Positions 9,275 to 17,987 of a stretch of 64,000 nucleotides of DNA are shown here, in pieces. Positions within the stretch are counted from its first letter, which is position 1. The number at the start of each line of letters is the position of its first letter. Position numbers and translations under genes: made by a program. The stretch comes from Hyphomicrobium_A sp963722495 (GTDB lineage: Bacteria > Pseudomonadota > Alphaproteobacteria > Rhizobiales > Hyphomicrobiaceae), in assembly GCA_963722495.1 (NCBI GenBank), contig CAVRND010000013.1, positions 1 through 64,000 of the forward strand, written 5' to 3'. The notes beneath the pieces were generated by a model. It saw nothing but the letters and a program-made list of their open reading frames with translations, was not told the DNA's origin and did no database searches.

Positions 9275-9931
9275 TCAGCACTTCGTGATCACCGCGTAGA
9301 CCGCATAGCCACGGTGCAGCTGCGCGTGACGCACGGTGAAGCCGGGCAGCACCGCGATGCGCGCCAGCTCGACGGCGAGCGCATCGCGCGGTTCGACCGA
9401 GAACTGCGCCAGCCAGCCGCGCAAGACGCGCTTGAACCAGCGTGGCAGGCGCGACTGCGTCCCGAAGTCGACGATCAGCAGACGGCCGCCGGGGGCCAGC
9501 GCGTCCATTGCCTGCTGTAGAGCAGCGCGCCAAGGCGGGATCATCGACAGAGCGTAGGAGATGAAGATGCGGTCGAAAGCAGGCGCGCCGAACAGGCGCT
9601 CGGACGAGAAGTCGGTCGCGTCGGCTGCGGCAAGGCGGATGCGCTCTTCGAGGCCGGCCTTGCGGATCTGCCCGCGCGCCGTGTCGAGCATCGCCGGGGA
9701 GATATCGAAGCCGTAGAAGCGGGCGCCCGGATAGCGCTGCGCGGCGGCGATCAGATTGCGCCCCGTGCCGCAGGCGATCTCGAGCACGCGCCCGCCAGGA
9801 GGCGGCGCCAGTTCGTCGATCAGCCGATCGCGGCCCAGCAAGTAGAACTTGCGCGTCGCATCGTAGACGTACCGCTGATAGCGGTAGATCGCGTCCATGT
9901 GCTGGGCAGCCGAGACGCCTTGATTGGCCAC
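9275..9931 (-). CDS. btaB: S-adenosylmethionine:diacylglycerylhomoserine N-methyltransferase
   Basis: BtaB trimethylates diacylglycerylhomoserine to the betaine lipid DGTS with three SAM. The 218-residue product has SAM motif I VLEIACGTGRNLIAAAQRYP, motif II GARFYGFDISPAML, and a later FDRIFISYALSMIPPW with GGRLLIVDFG, a class I methyltransferase. The identity is fixed mainly by its place directly after btaA: GTG 9931 lies 11 bp after the btaA stop with AGGAC upstream. An internal ATG at 9898 is an alternative start. Expected peripheral to the inner membrane. BtaB alone resembles many methyltransferases; the pair makes the call firm. Confidence 0.88.
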   Translation of the reverse strand: MANQGVSAAQHMDAIYRYQRYVYDATRKFYLLGRDRLIDELAPPPGGRVLEIACGTGRNLIAAAQRYPGARFYGFDISPAMLDTARGQIRKAGLEERIRLAAADATDFSSERLFGAPAFDRIFISYALSMIPPWRAALQQAMDALAPGGRLLIVDFGTQSRLPRWFKRVLRGWLAQFSVEPRDALAVELARIAVLPGFTVRHAQLHRGYAVYAVITKC

Positions 9932-9942
9932 GCGATCCGTCC

Positions 9943-11205
9943 TCAGGCAACGAGGGTGTAAAGATGGAAGCCACCGTAGATCGACGAGCGGTCCTTCAAG
10001 GTCAGCGCGCGGCAGCGATCGCGATCGTAGGCAAAGCGCTGCAGGATGGCGTCCGGCACACGCCCAGGAAGAATCGTCTCCTCGCCGGCGGTGCGGAAGA
10101 TGACACGCGCACCGGGCTTGGCCGTGCGCACGATCTCGCTCCACAGCGCGCCGAGCTGCTCATCCGTCATCCAGTCCTGCGCATCGAGCAGAACATAGGC
10201 ATCGTGCGAGGCGGCGGGCTGCGCGGCAAGATGCTCGGTGAACGAGGCGTGCACCACGGTCATGTCGGCGGCGCGTTTGCGCAGGCGGGCGAAGGCTTCG
10301 CTCTGTAGATAGGGCGGTAGCGGCGCACGCTCATTGGTGGCGTAGCGGCGGCCGAAAGCCTGCCAGGCGAAGTAGTTGTCCTTGAGGTCGAAGTCGCAGG
10401 CCAGGCGCTGCAGGCGCGCCAGCAGCACGTCGGCCATGCTGGCTTCATTGCCCTTGAGCGCAGTGAACTGCGAGGGCGGGATGCCGAGGCCAAACAGCGC
10501 CGACGGCTTGTCCAACAGCCAGCGGATGTGACGCTTGCGGAACAGCGGCGCGAGTTCCTTGTCGAAGATGCGGCGCTGCTCGCTGAGCGATCTTGCCGCC
10601 AGCAGACGGCGCGGGTTCCTGCCATGCGCACGCGCCAGCAGGTGCCCGGCGCCGATGAAGTTGCCGAGCAGGCCGTGGCGGTACACGTTGGAGCCGAAGT
10701 AGCCGATGCGCTTGCGGCCGATGCGGTCGCGCGATTCCCAATACTTGCGCGTTGCCGCGTCGAGATGGGGGCGCAGATAGTCGAAATAGGCCGCGATGTT
10801 CTGCTGCCGGTTGGCGTCGGCAAAGAAGGTGCGGAAGGCGGCGTAATCGGGCAAGTGCGTGAGCGCCGCCAGCTTCAGCTTGTTGAGCGCCACATGAGCC
10901 GGGTTGAGGTCGATGGCTGTCACCGACACCGGCGCGGCGGCGAGATAGCTCAGCACGTTGCAACCGCCCGAAGCGATGGCGACCAGGCGCTCCCCTTCCT
11001 TGAGAGACAGCGCCTCCAGGTCGACGACGGGGTCTTCCCAAATCTGAGGATAGACGAGGCCGCTGAAGGCGAGCGTGAACAGCCGCTCCTGGATGCCTTG
11101 CCGTGTCGTCGCCTTGTGGCGGTGTACCGCCTGACGCAGGCGCTTGTTGCGCTGGCGCCGCAGAGGCGTTTCCTCGGCAGCAACGGCATCCTGAGTTGAG
11201 GCCAT
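9943..11205 (-). CDS. btaA: S-adenosylmethionine:diacylglycerol 3-amino-3-carboxypropyl transferase (DUF3419)
   Basis: BtaA moves the aminocarboxypropyl group of SAM to diacylglycerol, giving diacylglycerylhomoserine, the first step of DGTS synthesis. The 420-residue protein shows the family block LFTLAFSGLVYPQIWEDP, an atypical SAM site LVAIASGGCNVLSYL with VTAIDLNPAHVALNKLKL, and a C-terminal Rossmann part with YVLLDAQDWMTDEQ and FRTAGEE. ATG 11205 is chosen over a TTG at 11253 because GGACGGGGACG precedes it and the length fits the family. It forms an operon with btaB. In other alphaproteobacteria this operon is PhoB-controlled and replaces phospholipids in phosphate starvation; a weak pho-box-like site lies upstream. 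Confidence 0.93.
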   Translation of the reverse strand: MASTQDAVAAEETPLRRQRNKRLRQAVHRHKATTRQGIQERLFTLAFSGLVYPQIWEDPVVDLEALSLKEGERLVAIASGGCNVLSYLAAAPVSVTAIDLNPAHVALNKLKLAALTHLPDYAAFRTFFADANRQQNIAAYFDYLRPHLDAATRKYWESRDRIGRKRIGYFGSNVYRHGLLGNFIGAGHLLARAHGRNPRRLLAARSLSEQRRIFDKELAPLFRKRHIRWLLDKPSALFGLGIPPSQFTALKGNEASMADVLLARLQRLACDFDLKDNYFAWQAFGRRYATNERAPLPPYLQSEAFARLRKRAADMTVVHASFTEHLAAQPAASHDAYVLLDAQDWMTDEQLGALWSEIVRTAKPGARVIFRTAGEETILPGRVPDAILQRFAYDRDRCRALTLKDRSSIYGGFHLYTLVA

Positions 11206-11274
11206 ACGTCCCCGTCCGTCGTTTGCACCGGCGTTCTTTGCCTGGCGATCCAATGGGTTCGGCTAAGGGAGTCT

Positions 11275-11293
11275 TGTTACGGTTTTATGTCAC
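11275..11293 (-). promoter_or_regulatory. Weak pho-box-like site upstream of btaA
   Basis: The minus strand reads GTGACAT-AAAA-CCGTAACA, about 70-88 bp before the btaA ATG. Against the PhoB consensus CTGTCAT-N4-CTGTCAT it matches 9 of 14 positions with correct 4-bp spacing. This is weak on sequence alone and is supported only by the known PhoB control of btaAB in rhizobia. Confidence 0.22.
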
Positions 11294-11400
11294 CCGCGAC
11301 GGCGGGGCCTTGCGCCCCGCGCCAAGATGACCTAGAGCAGCCGCTTCGCGCTTTGAAGGCCGTACGGCTGCAAGCGCCAACCCCATTTCCGGTGAAGGCA

Positions 11401-11577
11401 ATGAGCAGCAGCAGCACACGCAGCCTCCGTAACGTCGAGACCCGCAAGAAGAAGGCCCAGCGCGCCATTCCGCGTACGACCAAGACGCGCATCCAGGGCA
11501 ACACCGCCGCTGCCCGCAAGCGCCTGAAGAAGCTTGCCGGTATCAAGCGCGGCGCCAAGGCCACCGCTAAGGCCTGA
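11401..11577 (+). CDS. Small Lys/Arg-rich basic protein
   Basis: A 58-residue, highly basic product (MSSSSTRSLRNVETRKKKAQ ... KRGAKATAKA) ending in an Ala/Lys tail like those of ribosomal or nucleoid proteins. It is not ribosomal protein S20 or another family I can name. The ATG at 11401 is chosen because upstream in-frame sequence looks like translated non-coding DNA; GAAGG lies very close to the ATG. It could bind nucleic acid, but that is only inferred from charge. It lies between the divergent btaA and a small RAM-domain gene. Confidence 0.45.
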   Translation: MSSSSTRSLRNVETRKKKAQRAIPRTTKTRIQGNTAAARKRLKKLAGIKRGAKATAKA

Positions 11578-11698
11578 CCTGGCGGCACAGACTCTCCAGC
11601 CGGCCAATCCATCGTCGAGATCGCTTTGCGGCGCGGATCCGTTCGGGTCCGCGCACGTTTACCGTGCAGGCCGGCAAGCGCCGCCCGGGAGCGAATCC

Positions 11699-11953
11699 AT
11701 GGTCAACGTCTACCTCTTCATCGAGCTGCTGCGATCGGCCAAGGCCACTGACATTGCTGAAAAGCTGAAAGCGCTTGAGCTGGGCGACTGCAAGCTCGCC
11801 AATGTTGTCGTCTTGGCCGACGACAAACTCGTCGCGCAGCTAGATTGCGAGAACGGGGCGCAGGCGAATACCTTCATCCTGGAGAAGATCGCTCCCGTCG
11901 AAGGCGTCGTGCAGACAAATATTATCGCCGCCGTCAGTCCCGTGCACAAATAG
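11699..11953 (+). CDS. Stand-alone Lrp/AsnC ligand-binding (RAM) domain protein
   Basis: An 84-residue protein whose beta-alpha-beta-beta-alpha-beta pattern matches the RAM domain of Lrp/AsnC regulators: VNVYLFIELLRSAKATDIAE, NVVVLADDKLVAQLDCENG and FILEKIAPVEGVVQTNIIAA. There is no DNA-binding helix-turn-helix. Stand-alone RAM proteins bind amino acids or modulate full-length Lrp proteins. GGGAG precedes the ATG by 8 bp. The family call is from fold pattern, not from strong residue signatures. Confidence 0.6.
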   Translation: MVNVYLFIELLRSAKATDIAEKLKALELGDCKLANVVVLADDKLVAQLDCENGAQANTFILEKIAPVEGVVQTNIIAAVSPVHK

Positions 11954-12122
11954 CGCGCAAGGTCGGGAAATACCGACAATTTGCCTCTAATTGGCGCCGG
12001 CTCATAAGCCCCCGTCAATTGTTCCGCACCAAGATAATCGTCCGCGCCGCTGCCTGGCCCACTTGGCCGCAGCGGCGTTCCAATTAAGGGTCGGTAGAAC
12101 CTGGCGGCGTGGTAAACCACAC

Positions 12123-14220
12123 ATGACTGGAACGTTTTCGCTCGGCCTTGTCGGGCTCTCTCTCATCGTTGCCGTCGCTGCCTCCTATGTCGCGTTTGCG
12201 TTGGCAGCCCATATCTCGGCCAGCAGAGGCTGGGCGGCAGCCTACTGGCTGGCCGGCGGCGCCATCGCCATGGGCACCGGCATCTGGTCGATGCACTTCG
12301 TCGGCATGCTGGCGTTCAAACTGCCGATCCCGATGTCCTACGACATCGAGACGACGGTCGCTTCCCTGCTTATCGCCATCTTCGTCTCCGGCATTGCGCT
12401 CTACATCGTCAGCAAGCGCGTTCTTGGCGCGTGGACGCTCGGCATCGGCGCCCTCATCATGGGCGCCGGCATCGCCGCGATGCACTACACCGGCATGGCG
12501 GCCATGGAGATTGCACCGCGCCTCACCTACGAACCCTGGCTGGTCATCGCGTCCATCGTCATCGCTGTCGCCTCATCGACACTCGCCCTCGCGCTCGCCT
12601 TCCTGCTGCGCAGCGAGGCCATGGCCCACGTCATGTGGAAGCGTTTGCTCGGGGCGCTCGCCATGGGCTTTGGCATTTGCGCCGTGCACTACGTCGGCAT
12701 GGAGGCTGCGCACTTCGCACCCGGCACCGTCTGCACCGCGCCGGGCATGCAGGTCGACCAGCAGTGGCTCGCCATCGCGGTGGCCGCATCGACATTCTTG
12801 TTTCTCGGCACGACGATGATGATCCTGACGATCGACGTGCGCCTCGCACATCAGCTCGATGAAGCCAACGCGCGCATCGCGGCCCTGGCGCGCGAGGATC
12901 CGCTGACGGGGCTCGCCAACCGGCGCACGTTTCTCGATGCCCTTGAAGCCGCTTTCCAGGCACGCGCACGCGACAAATCCGAAGTCGCGGTGCTGTTCAT
13001 GGACCTCGACGGCTTCAAGGACATCAACGATACGCTTGGGCACGCGGCGGGCGACGCTCTCATCGTGGAGATCGCGGCGCGGCTGAAACGCACCGTGCGG
13101 CAGAGCGATCTTGTGGCCCGTTTCGGCGGCGATGAGTTCGCCATCCTGCAACGAAACGTCGTCGGCGCCACCGATGCGGGCACGCTGGCCGAAAAAATCG
13201 GCGCGGCGGTCGCCAAGCACCATCTCATCGGACACGACGATGTCGGCGTCACCGCCAGCATCGGCATCGCGCGCACGACGGAGGTCACGTGCACACCAAC
13301 GGATCTCATGGTGCAGGCGGATCTCGCCCTCTATCGCGCCAAGGATGACGGGCGAAATTGCTACCGCTTCCACGATAGCGATCTCGACCAGCAGGTGCAC
13401 ACGCGCGTGCTGCTGGCGCGCGAGCTGCAGCTGGCGATCGCGCGTGGCGAGCTGGACCTGTTCTACCAACCGCAGGTGCATATCGCCTCCGGCCGCATCG
13501 TCGGCCTCGAGACGCACGTGCGCTGGAACCATCCCGCGCGCGGCATCATCCAGCCGTCCGTGTTCATTCCCATCGCCGAGCGCACGGGCACGATCCTCGC
13601 CGTCGGCGAATGGATGTTGGACGAAGCATGCCGGCAGTTGCAGCAGTGGGAGCGCCATGGTCTGGCGCCGCCGGTTCTCGCCATCGATGTCGCTGCCGGC
13701 CAACTGAAGGCGGGACCCGAACATCCTCGCCGACGTCAAAAATTGCCTCGACAGGTATGGCGTCGCGCCCGGAAGCATCGAGCTGGAGTGCAGTGAACCG
13801 GTGCTGATGTTGGCTGCCCAACGCCACACCGCAACGCTCGAGGCATTGCGCGACCTCGGCTTTCGCATGTCGATCAGCGACTTTGGCAATGGCTATTCGT
13901 CGATCGGCTACCTTGCCAGCGCGCCCGTGCAGCGTCTGAAAATTCCGCGGACGCTCGTTGCTGACGCTCTACGCAGCGACGCATGCGCACGTGCGATACG
14001 CGCCATCGTCCAGGTGGGGCGCGAGCTCGAGACCGACGTGATCGCCGATGGCGTCGAGACCCAGGCGCAGGCCATGTTCCTTCTTGCCGCCGGTTGCGAG
14101 CAGGCCCAAGGGCCGTTCTTCGCACCTATCGTCACAGCCCACGAGGCGACGGTGCTGCTGCGGCATGCCAATGTCAGATCACCGCTGACGGGGCGCGCGT
14201 CGGGCACGTCGGCCGCCTGA
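12123..14220 (+). CDS. MHYT-GGDEF-EAL membrane signalling protein, frameshift near 13710
   Basis: About 698 residues once one surplus base near 13710 is removed. The N-terminal MHYT sensor (about residues 1-240) has seven predicted helices with SMHFVGM, AMHYTGMAAM and AVHYVGMEA, proposed to bind copper and sense redox or gas. The GGDEF domain is intact (DPLTGLANRR, RFGGDEFAIL) with a product-inhibition RxxD motif (RQSD) five residues before GGDEF, so diguanylate cyclase activity is expected. The EAL domain is degenerate: EAL reads ETH, DDFGTG reads SDFGNG, KID reads KIP and AEGVE reads ADGVE, so phosphodiesterase activity is unlikely. No clear Shine-Dalgarno precedes ATG 12123. Confidence 0.88.
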
Positions 14221-14298
14221 GACAATTCTCTCCGACGTCATTGCCCCGTGCCGCGTTGCGGCTTACGTAACGCGCAGCGTCCACACGAGGCTCTCCGC

Positions 14299-15108
14299 AT
14301 GGCACTCATTGCGCCTTTCAACCCCAACCGCTTCACCTCGACCATTCCACACTACATAAACGGCAGGCCGGCCTATTCGGGGCGTCTCATCTCTAAGCTC
14401 GCGGACGAGACGGAACTGGACGCAAGCTCGCGCGTGCTCGATCTGGGGTGCGGGCCTGGGTCGCTCACGCTGCCGCTATCACGCCACTGCGGAACCATGA
14501 TCGGCATCGACGCCGACCCCGCGATGATCGCGGCGGCGGCGCAGGCGGCGGAGATCGCCGGGCTGCAGATCGAATGGCGCGCCGGCTCCTCCTTCGACCT
14601 CGATGCAGATCTCGCGCCGCTCAACCTCGTCACCATCGCCCGCGCTTTCCACTGGATGGATCGCGAGGCGACGCTGAAGCGCCTCGATGAGCTGGTCGCG
14701 CCGAGCGGGGCCATCGCGCTTATCAATACCGAGCTGCACCCATCCGGCGCCATGCGCTGGCACAAGCCGTTCGAGGAGCTGCGCAACGCGCACGGCTGCT
14801 TCGACGACTTCTATCGCTGGCGCAAGAGCCAGGACTGGGAGGAGCACACGAGCGTTCTGATGCGCAGCGCCTTCAGCGAGGTGGAACGCATTTCTGTGTT
14901 TGAGGCGCGCACGGCGACCCTGGAGGAAATCGTCGCGCGGGCCTTGTCGTTCTCGGCCAACTCGCCGGCGGCGCTCGGAGAAGACGGCCGCTCCGCCTAT
15001 GAAGCGAAGGTGCGCGAGCGCATGCTTGCCATTGCGCCGGACGGGGCATACCCCGAGATCGTCGAGAGTGTCGCTATCATCGCGCGCCGACCCGCAGCCG
15101 CTGCATAA
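14299..15108 (+). CDS. Class I SAM-dependent methyltransferase
   Basis: A 269-residue soluble enzyme. Motif I is RVLDLGCGPGSLTLPLSRH (about residues 48-66), followed by the acidic ribose-binding GIDADPAM, a motif with LVTIARAFHWMDREATLKRL and a later AIALINTELHPSG. The AFHWM signature occurs in the UbiE/Tam-like group that methylates small molecules; the substrate is not evident. The start is the ATG at 14299. It ends just before a hairpin that serves the opposing cspA-like gene. Confidence 0.8.
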   Translation: MALIAPFNPNRFTSTIPHYINGRPAYSGRLISKLADETELDASSRVLDLGCGPGSLTLPLSRHCGTMIGIDADPAMIAAAAQAAEIAGLQIEWRAGSSFDLDADLAPLNLVTIARAFHWMDREATLKRLDELVAPSGAIALINTELHPSGAMRWHKPFEELRNAHGCFDDFYRWRKSQDWEEHTSVLMRSAFSEVERISVFEARTATLEEIVARALSFSANSPAALGEDGRSAYEAKVRERMLAIAPDGAYPEIVESVAIIARRPAAAA

Positions 15109-15112
15109 CAAA

Positions 15113-15139
15113 AATGCCGCCGGTAGACCCGGCGGCATT
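15113..15139 (-). terminator. Intrinsic terminator for the cspA-like gene
   Basis: An 11-bp perfect stem AATGCCGCCGG/CCGGCGGCATT with a 5-base loop lies 26 bp past the cold-shock stop. On the minus strand it is followed by a TTTTTG run, typical of rho-independent termination. It may also stop transcripts from the convergent methyltransferase gene. Confidence 0.85.
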
Positions 15140-15165
15140 CGGTCGTCAAGAACGTCGGGGAGACG

Positions 15166-15381
15166 TTAGGCCAGCTCGACCTGAGCTGCCTGCTTGCCGC
15201 GCCCGCGGCGATCGTCCTCAACCACGAACGAGATCTTGTCGCCTTCGTTGAGGCCGTTGATGCCGGCGCGCTCGAGCGCGCTCACGTGAAGGAACACGTC
15301 CTTCGAGCCATCGGCCGGCTGAACGAAGCCAAAGCCCTTAGAGAAGTTGAAGAACTTAACAGTGCCGGTAATACGATCCAT
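15166..15381 (-). CDS. cspA: Cold-shock domain protein (CspA family)
   Basis: A 71-residue single cold-shock domain. It has RNP1-like KGFGFVQP and RNP2-like DVFLHVSAL, starting MDRITGTVKFFN and ending AQVELA. Such proteins bind single-stranded RNA/DNA and act as RNA chaperones. The ATG at 15381 is chosen over an upstream in-frame start because the family begins a few residues before GTVKFF. A perfect terminator hairpin follows. Alphaproteobacteria carry several paralogues, so the exact CspA letter is uncertain. Confidence 0.92.
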   Translation of the reverse strand: MDRITGTVKFFNFSKGFGFVQPADGSKDVFLHVSALERAGINGLNEGDKISFVVEDDRRGRGKQAAQVELA

Positions 15382-15578
15382 CAGGTGTAGTTTCCAAGTG
15401 GCGCGCTTGCAAAGCCAATCGCCGCGCGACACGCCATCGCGCAGAGTCTCAGTGATTTTGGGCAAGGCAAACGGCCGGTGGCGCGCTCAATCTCAGTCCA
15501 AAACGTGAGGGCGCGGTCCACCTCGGATCGCACCGGCACCGGCTATATGGCGGCTGCCCGTGTAAAATGCAAGGCAGC

Positions 15579-16311
15579 TCAAGGCCGATAAAGGAACAGC
15601 CGGAAGAGGTCCGACGGCGACGCGTAGAGCTGTCGCGAGGAGGCGAATCCGGCGTCGCGTCCGAGGCGTTCCCAGTCGGACACCGTCTCCGGCAGATCGC
15701 ACGCACGCACGTGTTTCAGCGCCTCGGCGAACTCAGTGTCCGAGAGTTCTGTCCACTCGCGCCGGCCGATGTCCTCGAAGCGATCGAGGTAGGCGGGGCG
15801 GTCTTCTCCATCGCGCCGCGTCGGCTCGTAGACGAGGAACGCGCCTTGCGGCGCGAGCCCGGCGCGCACCTCACGCATGAAGGCGAGTTTGGCGGCGGTA
15901 TCGAGGTGATGCAGCGAAAGGCTGATCCACACGATGTCGGCCGGCGCCGGAAGATCTCGCATCGCGGCGCTGAAATCGGCCTCCTCGAGCTCCACGGTGC
16001 AGGGCAGCGCTGCGAGATTGCCGCGCGCCAGCGCCAATGCGGGCGCGGAGAGATCGACGCCGCGATACTGCTCGATGGGCGTCGCCTCGAGCGCCGGAAC
16101 GATGCCGCTGGCGTCGCCGCAAGCCAGATCGACAAAGCGAATAGGGGCGCGCAATCTCGCCGGTGAGGAACGCACGCAATGCACGCGCCGCTTCGGCGTT
16201 CGACAGATAGTCGTGCGTCAAGAACTTGCGATAGACCTCCCACTGGTTCTGGAAGATCTCCAGCGCCGACACGTCGGTCGCGGCGGTGGTCGCTCGTCGA
16301 GCTTCGGCCAT
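15579..16311 (-). CDS. SAM-dependent methyltransferase, frameshift near 16145
   Basis: The N-terminal part (DVSALEIFQNQWEVYRKFL, HDYLSNAEAARALRAFL) is in one frame. The catalytic part is in another: VDLACGDASGIVPALE (motif I), EQYRGVDLSAPALALARGNL, ADIVWISLSLHHLDTAAK and GAFLVYEPTRRDGED. Shortening the C4 run at 16144-16147 (GGGG on the plus strand) by one base restores one frame of about 243 residues, so a homopolymer error is likely. The substrate is unknown. The QNQWEVYRKFL start resembles a widespread bacterial small-molecule methyltransferase group. Confidence 0.75.
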
Positions 16312-16398
16312 GGCGGTCTCTTTCGTCGCTCTCCGATGCCTTTAGCGCTGCGGAGTAAATATTGCCTTCGCGCGTTGTCTAGCGATCCGCCCAGGCCG

Positions 16399-17547
16399 TC
16401 ACGGGTTGAAGATAAGCACGACGTAGGTGAAGAATAGCAGTAGATGCACCGCCCCGTGCAGCACATTGGTGCGGGCGCCGCTGAACGTGAGCATGCTCAC
16501 CATCAGCGTCAGCACCAGCAAGAGGATGTTTTCGTCCTCGAGCCCCAAGGTCACGCTCTGCCCCGTGGCGAGGCCGATCATCAGCACAAGCGGGACGGTC
16601 AAGGCGACCGTCGACAGCGCCGAGCCGAGGCAGAGATTGATCGAGCGCTGCAGCTTGTTGGCGAGCGCGGCCTTGGTGGCGGTGATGCTTTCCGGCGCCA
16701 GGATCAGCGCGGCAATCAGCGTGCCGCCGACCGAGGTCGGGATATCGAACGTGTGGATGCCCTGCTCCACCATCACCGCAAGGTACTCGGCCAGCCCGAC
16801 GATCGGCACCATGGTGAGAAGCAGCAACACCGCGTGCGTAGCGACGCTCTGCCTATGGCCGTCCGAGACGGGCGTCTCGTGCCCGGCCTCGCCATCGTCG
16901 CCGTTCTCCCGCAGCTCCTTGAAAAAGCCGCGATGGCGCATGGTCTGCAGTCCGAGGAAAATGGCGTAGAGCACGATGGTCGCGGCCGAGAACAGCATCG
17001 CCTGCCAGAAGTTCAGCGTGCCTTCCAGCGCCGTCGAAACGGTGCGGTTCGGCAGGATGAGCGCGATGGCGGACAGCGGGATGAGCACGGCGAGATAGGC
17101 GCGCGCGCCTTCGAGGTTGTACTCCTGCTGCACGTGCAGGATGCCGCCCGACAGAAGGCAGAAGCCGACCATGCCGTTCATCATGATCATGATGACGGAG
17201 AACATCGTGTCGCGCGCCAACGTCGGATCGGTCACGCCTTCCAGCATTACGGCGGCGATCAGCGACACCTCGATCACGATCACCGAGATGGTGAGGATGA
17301 GGGTGCCGAGCGGCTCACCTAGAAGTTCGGCCAACGCGTCGGCGTGACGGACGACGCCGAAGATGCAGCAGGCGATGGCCGTCATCAGCCAGACGAACAG
17401 CACGCCGCGCTCGACGAGCTGTCCCGGGTCGGCGAGCCAGACGCGGCCGTAAACGAGAAACAGCCCGAGCGTCACCGCCCCGATGAGGAACGGCGCCTCG
17501 CCGCGGATGCGGCGCTCCCAGCGCTGGTGGCTGGCCTCTTGATGCAT
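16399..17547 (-). CDS. ChaA-type Ca2+(Na+)/H+ antiporter (y4hA-like)
   Basis: A 382-residue inner-membrane protein with about eleven hydrophobic segments. The CaCA-superfamily alpha repeats are visible: GEPLGTLILTISVIVIEVSL (repeat 1, acidic residue E) and SVGGTLIAALILAPESITAT (repeat 2, PES). It exports cations, classically Ca2+ or Na+/K+, in exchange for protons. A central acidic/basic loop (ENGDDGEAGHETPVSDGHRQ) separates the halves. Length fits ChaA (366) and rhizobial y4hA. ATG 17547. The gene is monocistronic, about 90 bp from the neighbouring methyltransferase start. Confidence 0.9.
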   Translation of the reverse strand: MHQEASHQRWERRIRGEAPFLIGAVTLGLFLVYGRVWLADPGQLVERGVLFVWLMTAIACCIFGVVRHADALAELLGEPLGTLILTISVIVIEVSLIAAVMLEGVTDPTLARDTMFSVIMIMMNGMVGFCLLSGGILHVQQEYNLEGARAYLAVLIPLSAIALILPNRTVSTALEGTLNFWQAMLFSAATIVLYAIFLGLQTMRHRGFFKELRENGDDGEAGHETPVSDGHRQSVATHAVLLLLTMVPIVGLAEYLAVMVEQGIHTFDIPTSVGGTLIAALILAPESITATKAALANKLQRSINLCLGSALSTVALTVPLVLMIGLATGQSVTLGLEDENILLLVLTLMVSMLTFSGARTNVLHGAVHLLLFFTYVVLIFNP

Positions 17548-17738
17548 GCGGCGGTCTCCTGCCGGCGCTGAGCTTGGCTCCGCACTGAGGCGACATTTCG
17601 GGCGACTTTGGAAGTGGTCGCTTTTGCCGCACCGGCGGCAATTAGATCAAGTGCCGATAGATCAACTGCACAGCTTCCTTCCGACCCTTCCTTAATCGCC
17701 CACATCGTAGCTAGCCGAGGTGGTTTTCGGAGGACGTG

Positions 17739-17978
17739 ATGTTTCGCCCTGGGCTGTTCGCACTGCTTTTGCTGCCTGTCGTTGCGGCCCCCGCATCGGC
17801 ATCGCGGATCATGGACCTCGCCCTGCCGACGCAACTGCCGGACGGCTCGCCGCAGCGCCCCGTGAGCGAGCCCGATCCGCCCCCGCCGCTGGGTCTAGAC
17901 TTCTTCGATGCGGCGCTCGAGGCCGATGGCGGCCACGAAGAGGCATGGCCCTGGCCTGTCAACTCCAGCGATCACTGA
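17739..17978 (+). CDS. Small secreted acidic protein
   Basis: A 79-residue product: signal peptide MFRPGLFALLLLPVVAAPAS (cleavage near ASA), then a Pro/Asp-rich mature part with PVSEPDPPPPLGLDFFDAAL. No family is recognised. ATG 17739 is chosen because GGAGG sits 5 bp upstream; the GTG three bases earlier would be too close. It is convergent with the GGDEF-EAL gene, 9 bp between stops. Confidence 0.6.
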   Translation: MFRPGLFALLLLPVVAAPASASRIMDLALPTQLPDGSPQRPVSEPDPPPPLGLDFFDAALEADGGHEEAWPWPVNSSDH

Positions 17979-17987
17979 AGCCCTAGC

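Noticed and set aside
11287..11400. Longer N-terminus for the small basic protein at 11401
   Set aside because: Residues before the 11401 ATG look like random translation, and the 11275 region is more likely promoter DNA for btaA.
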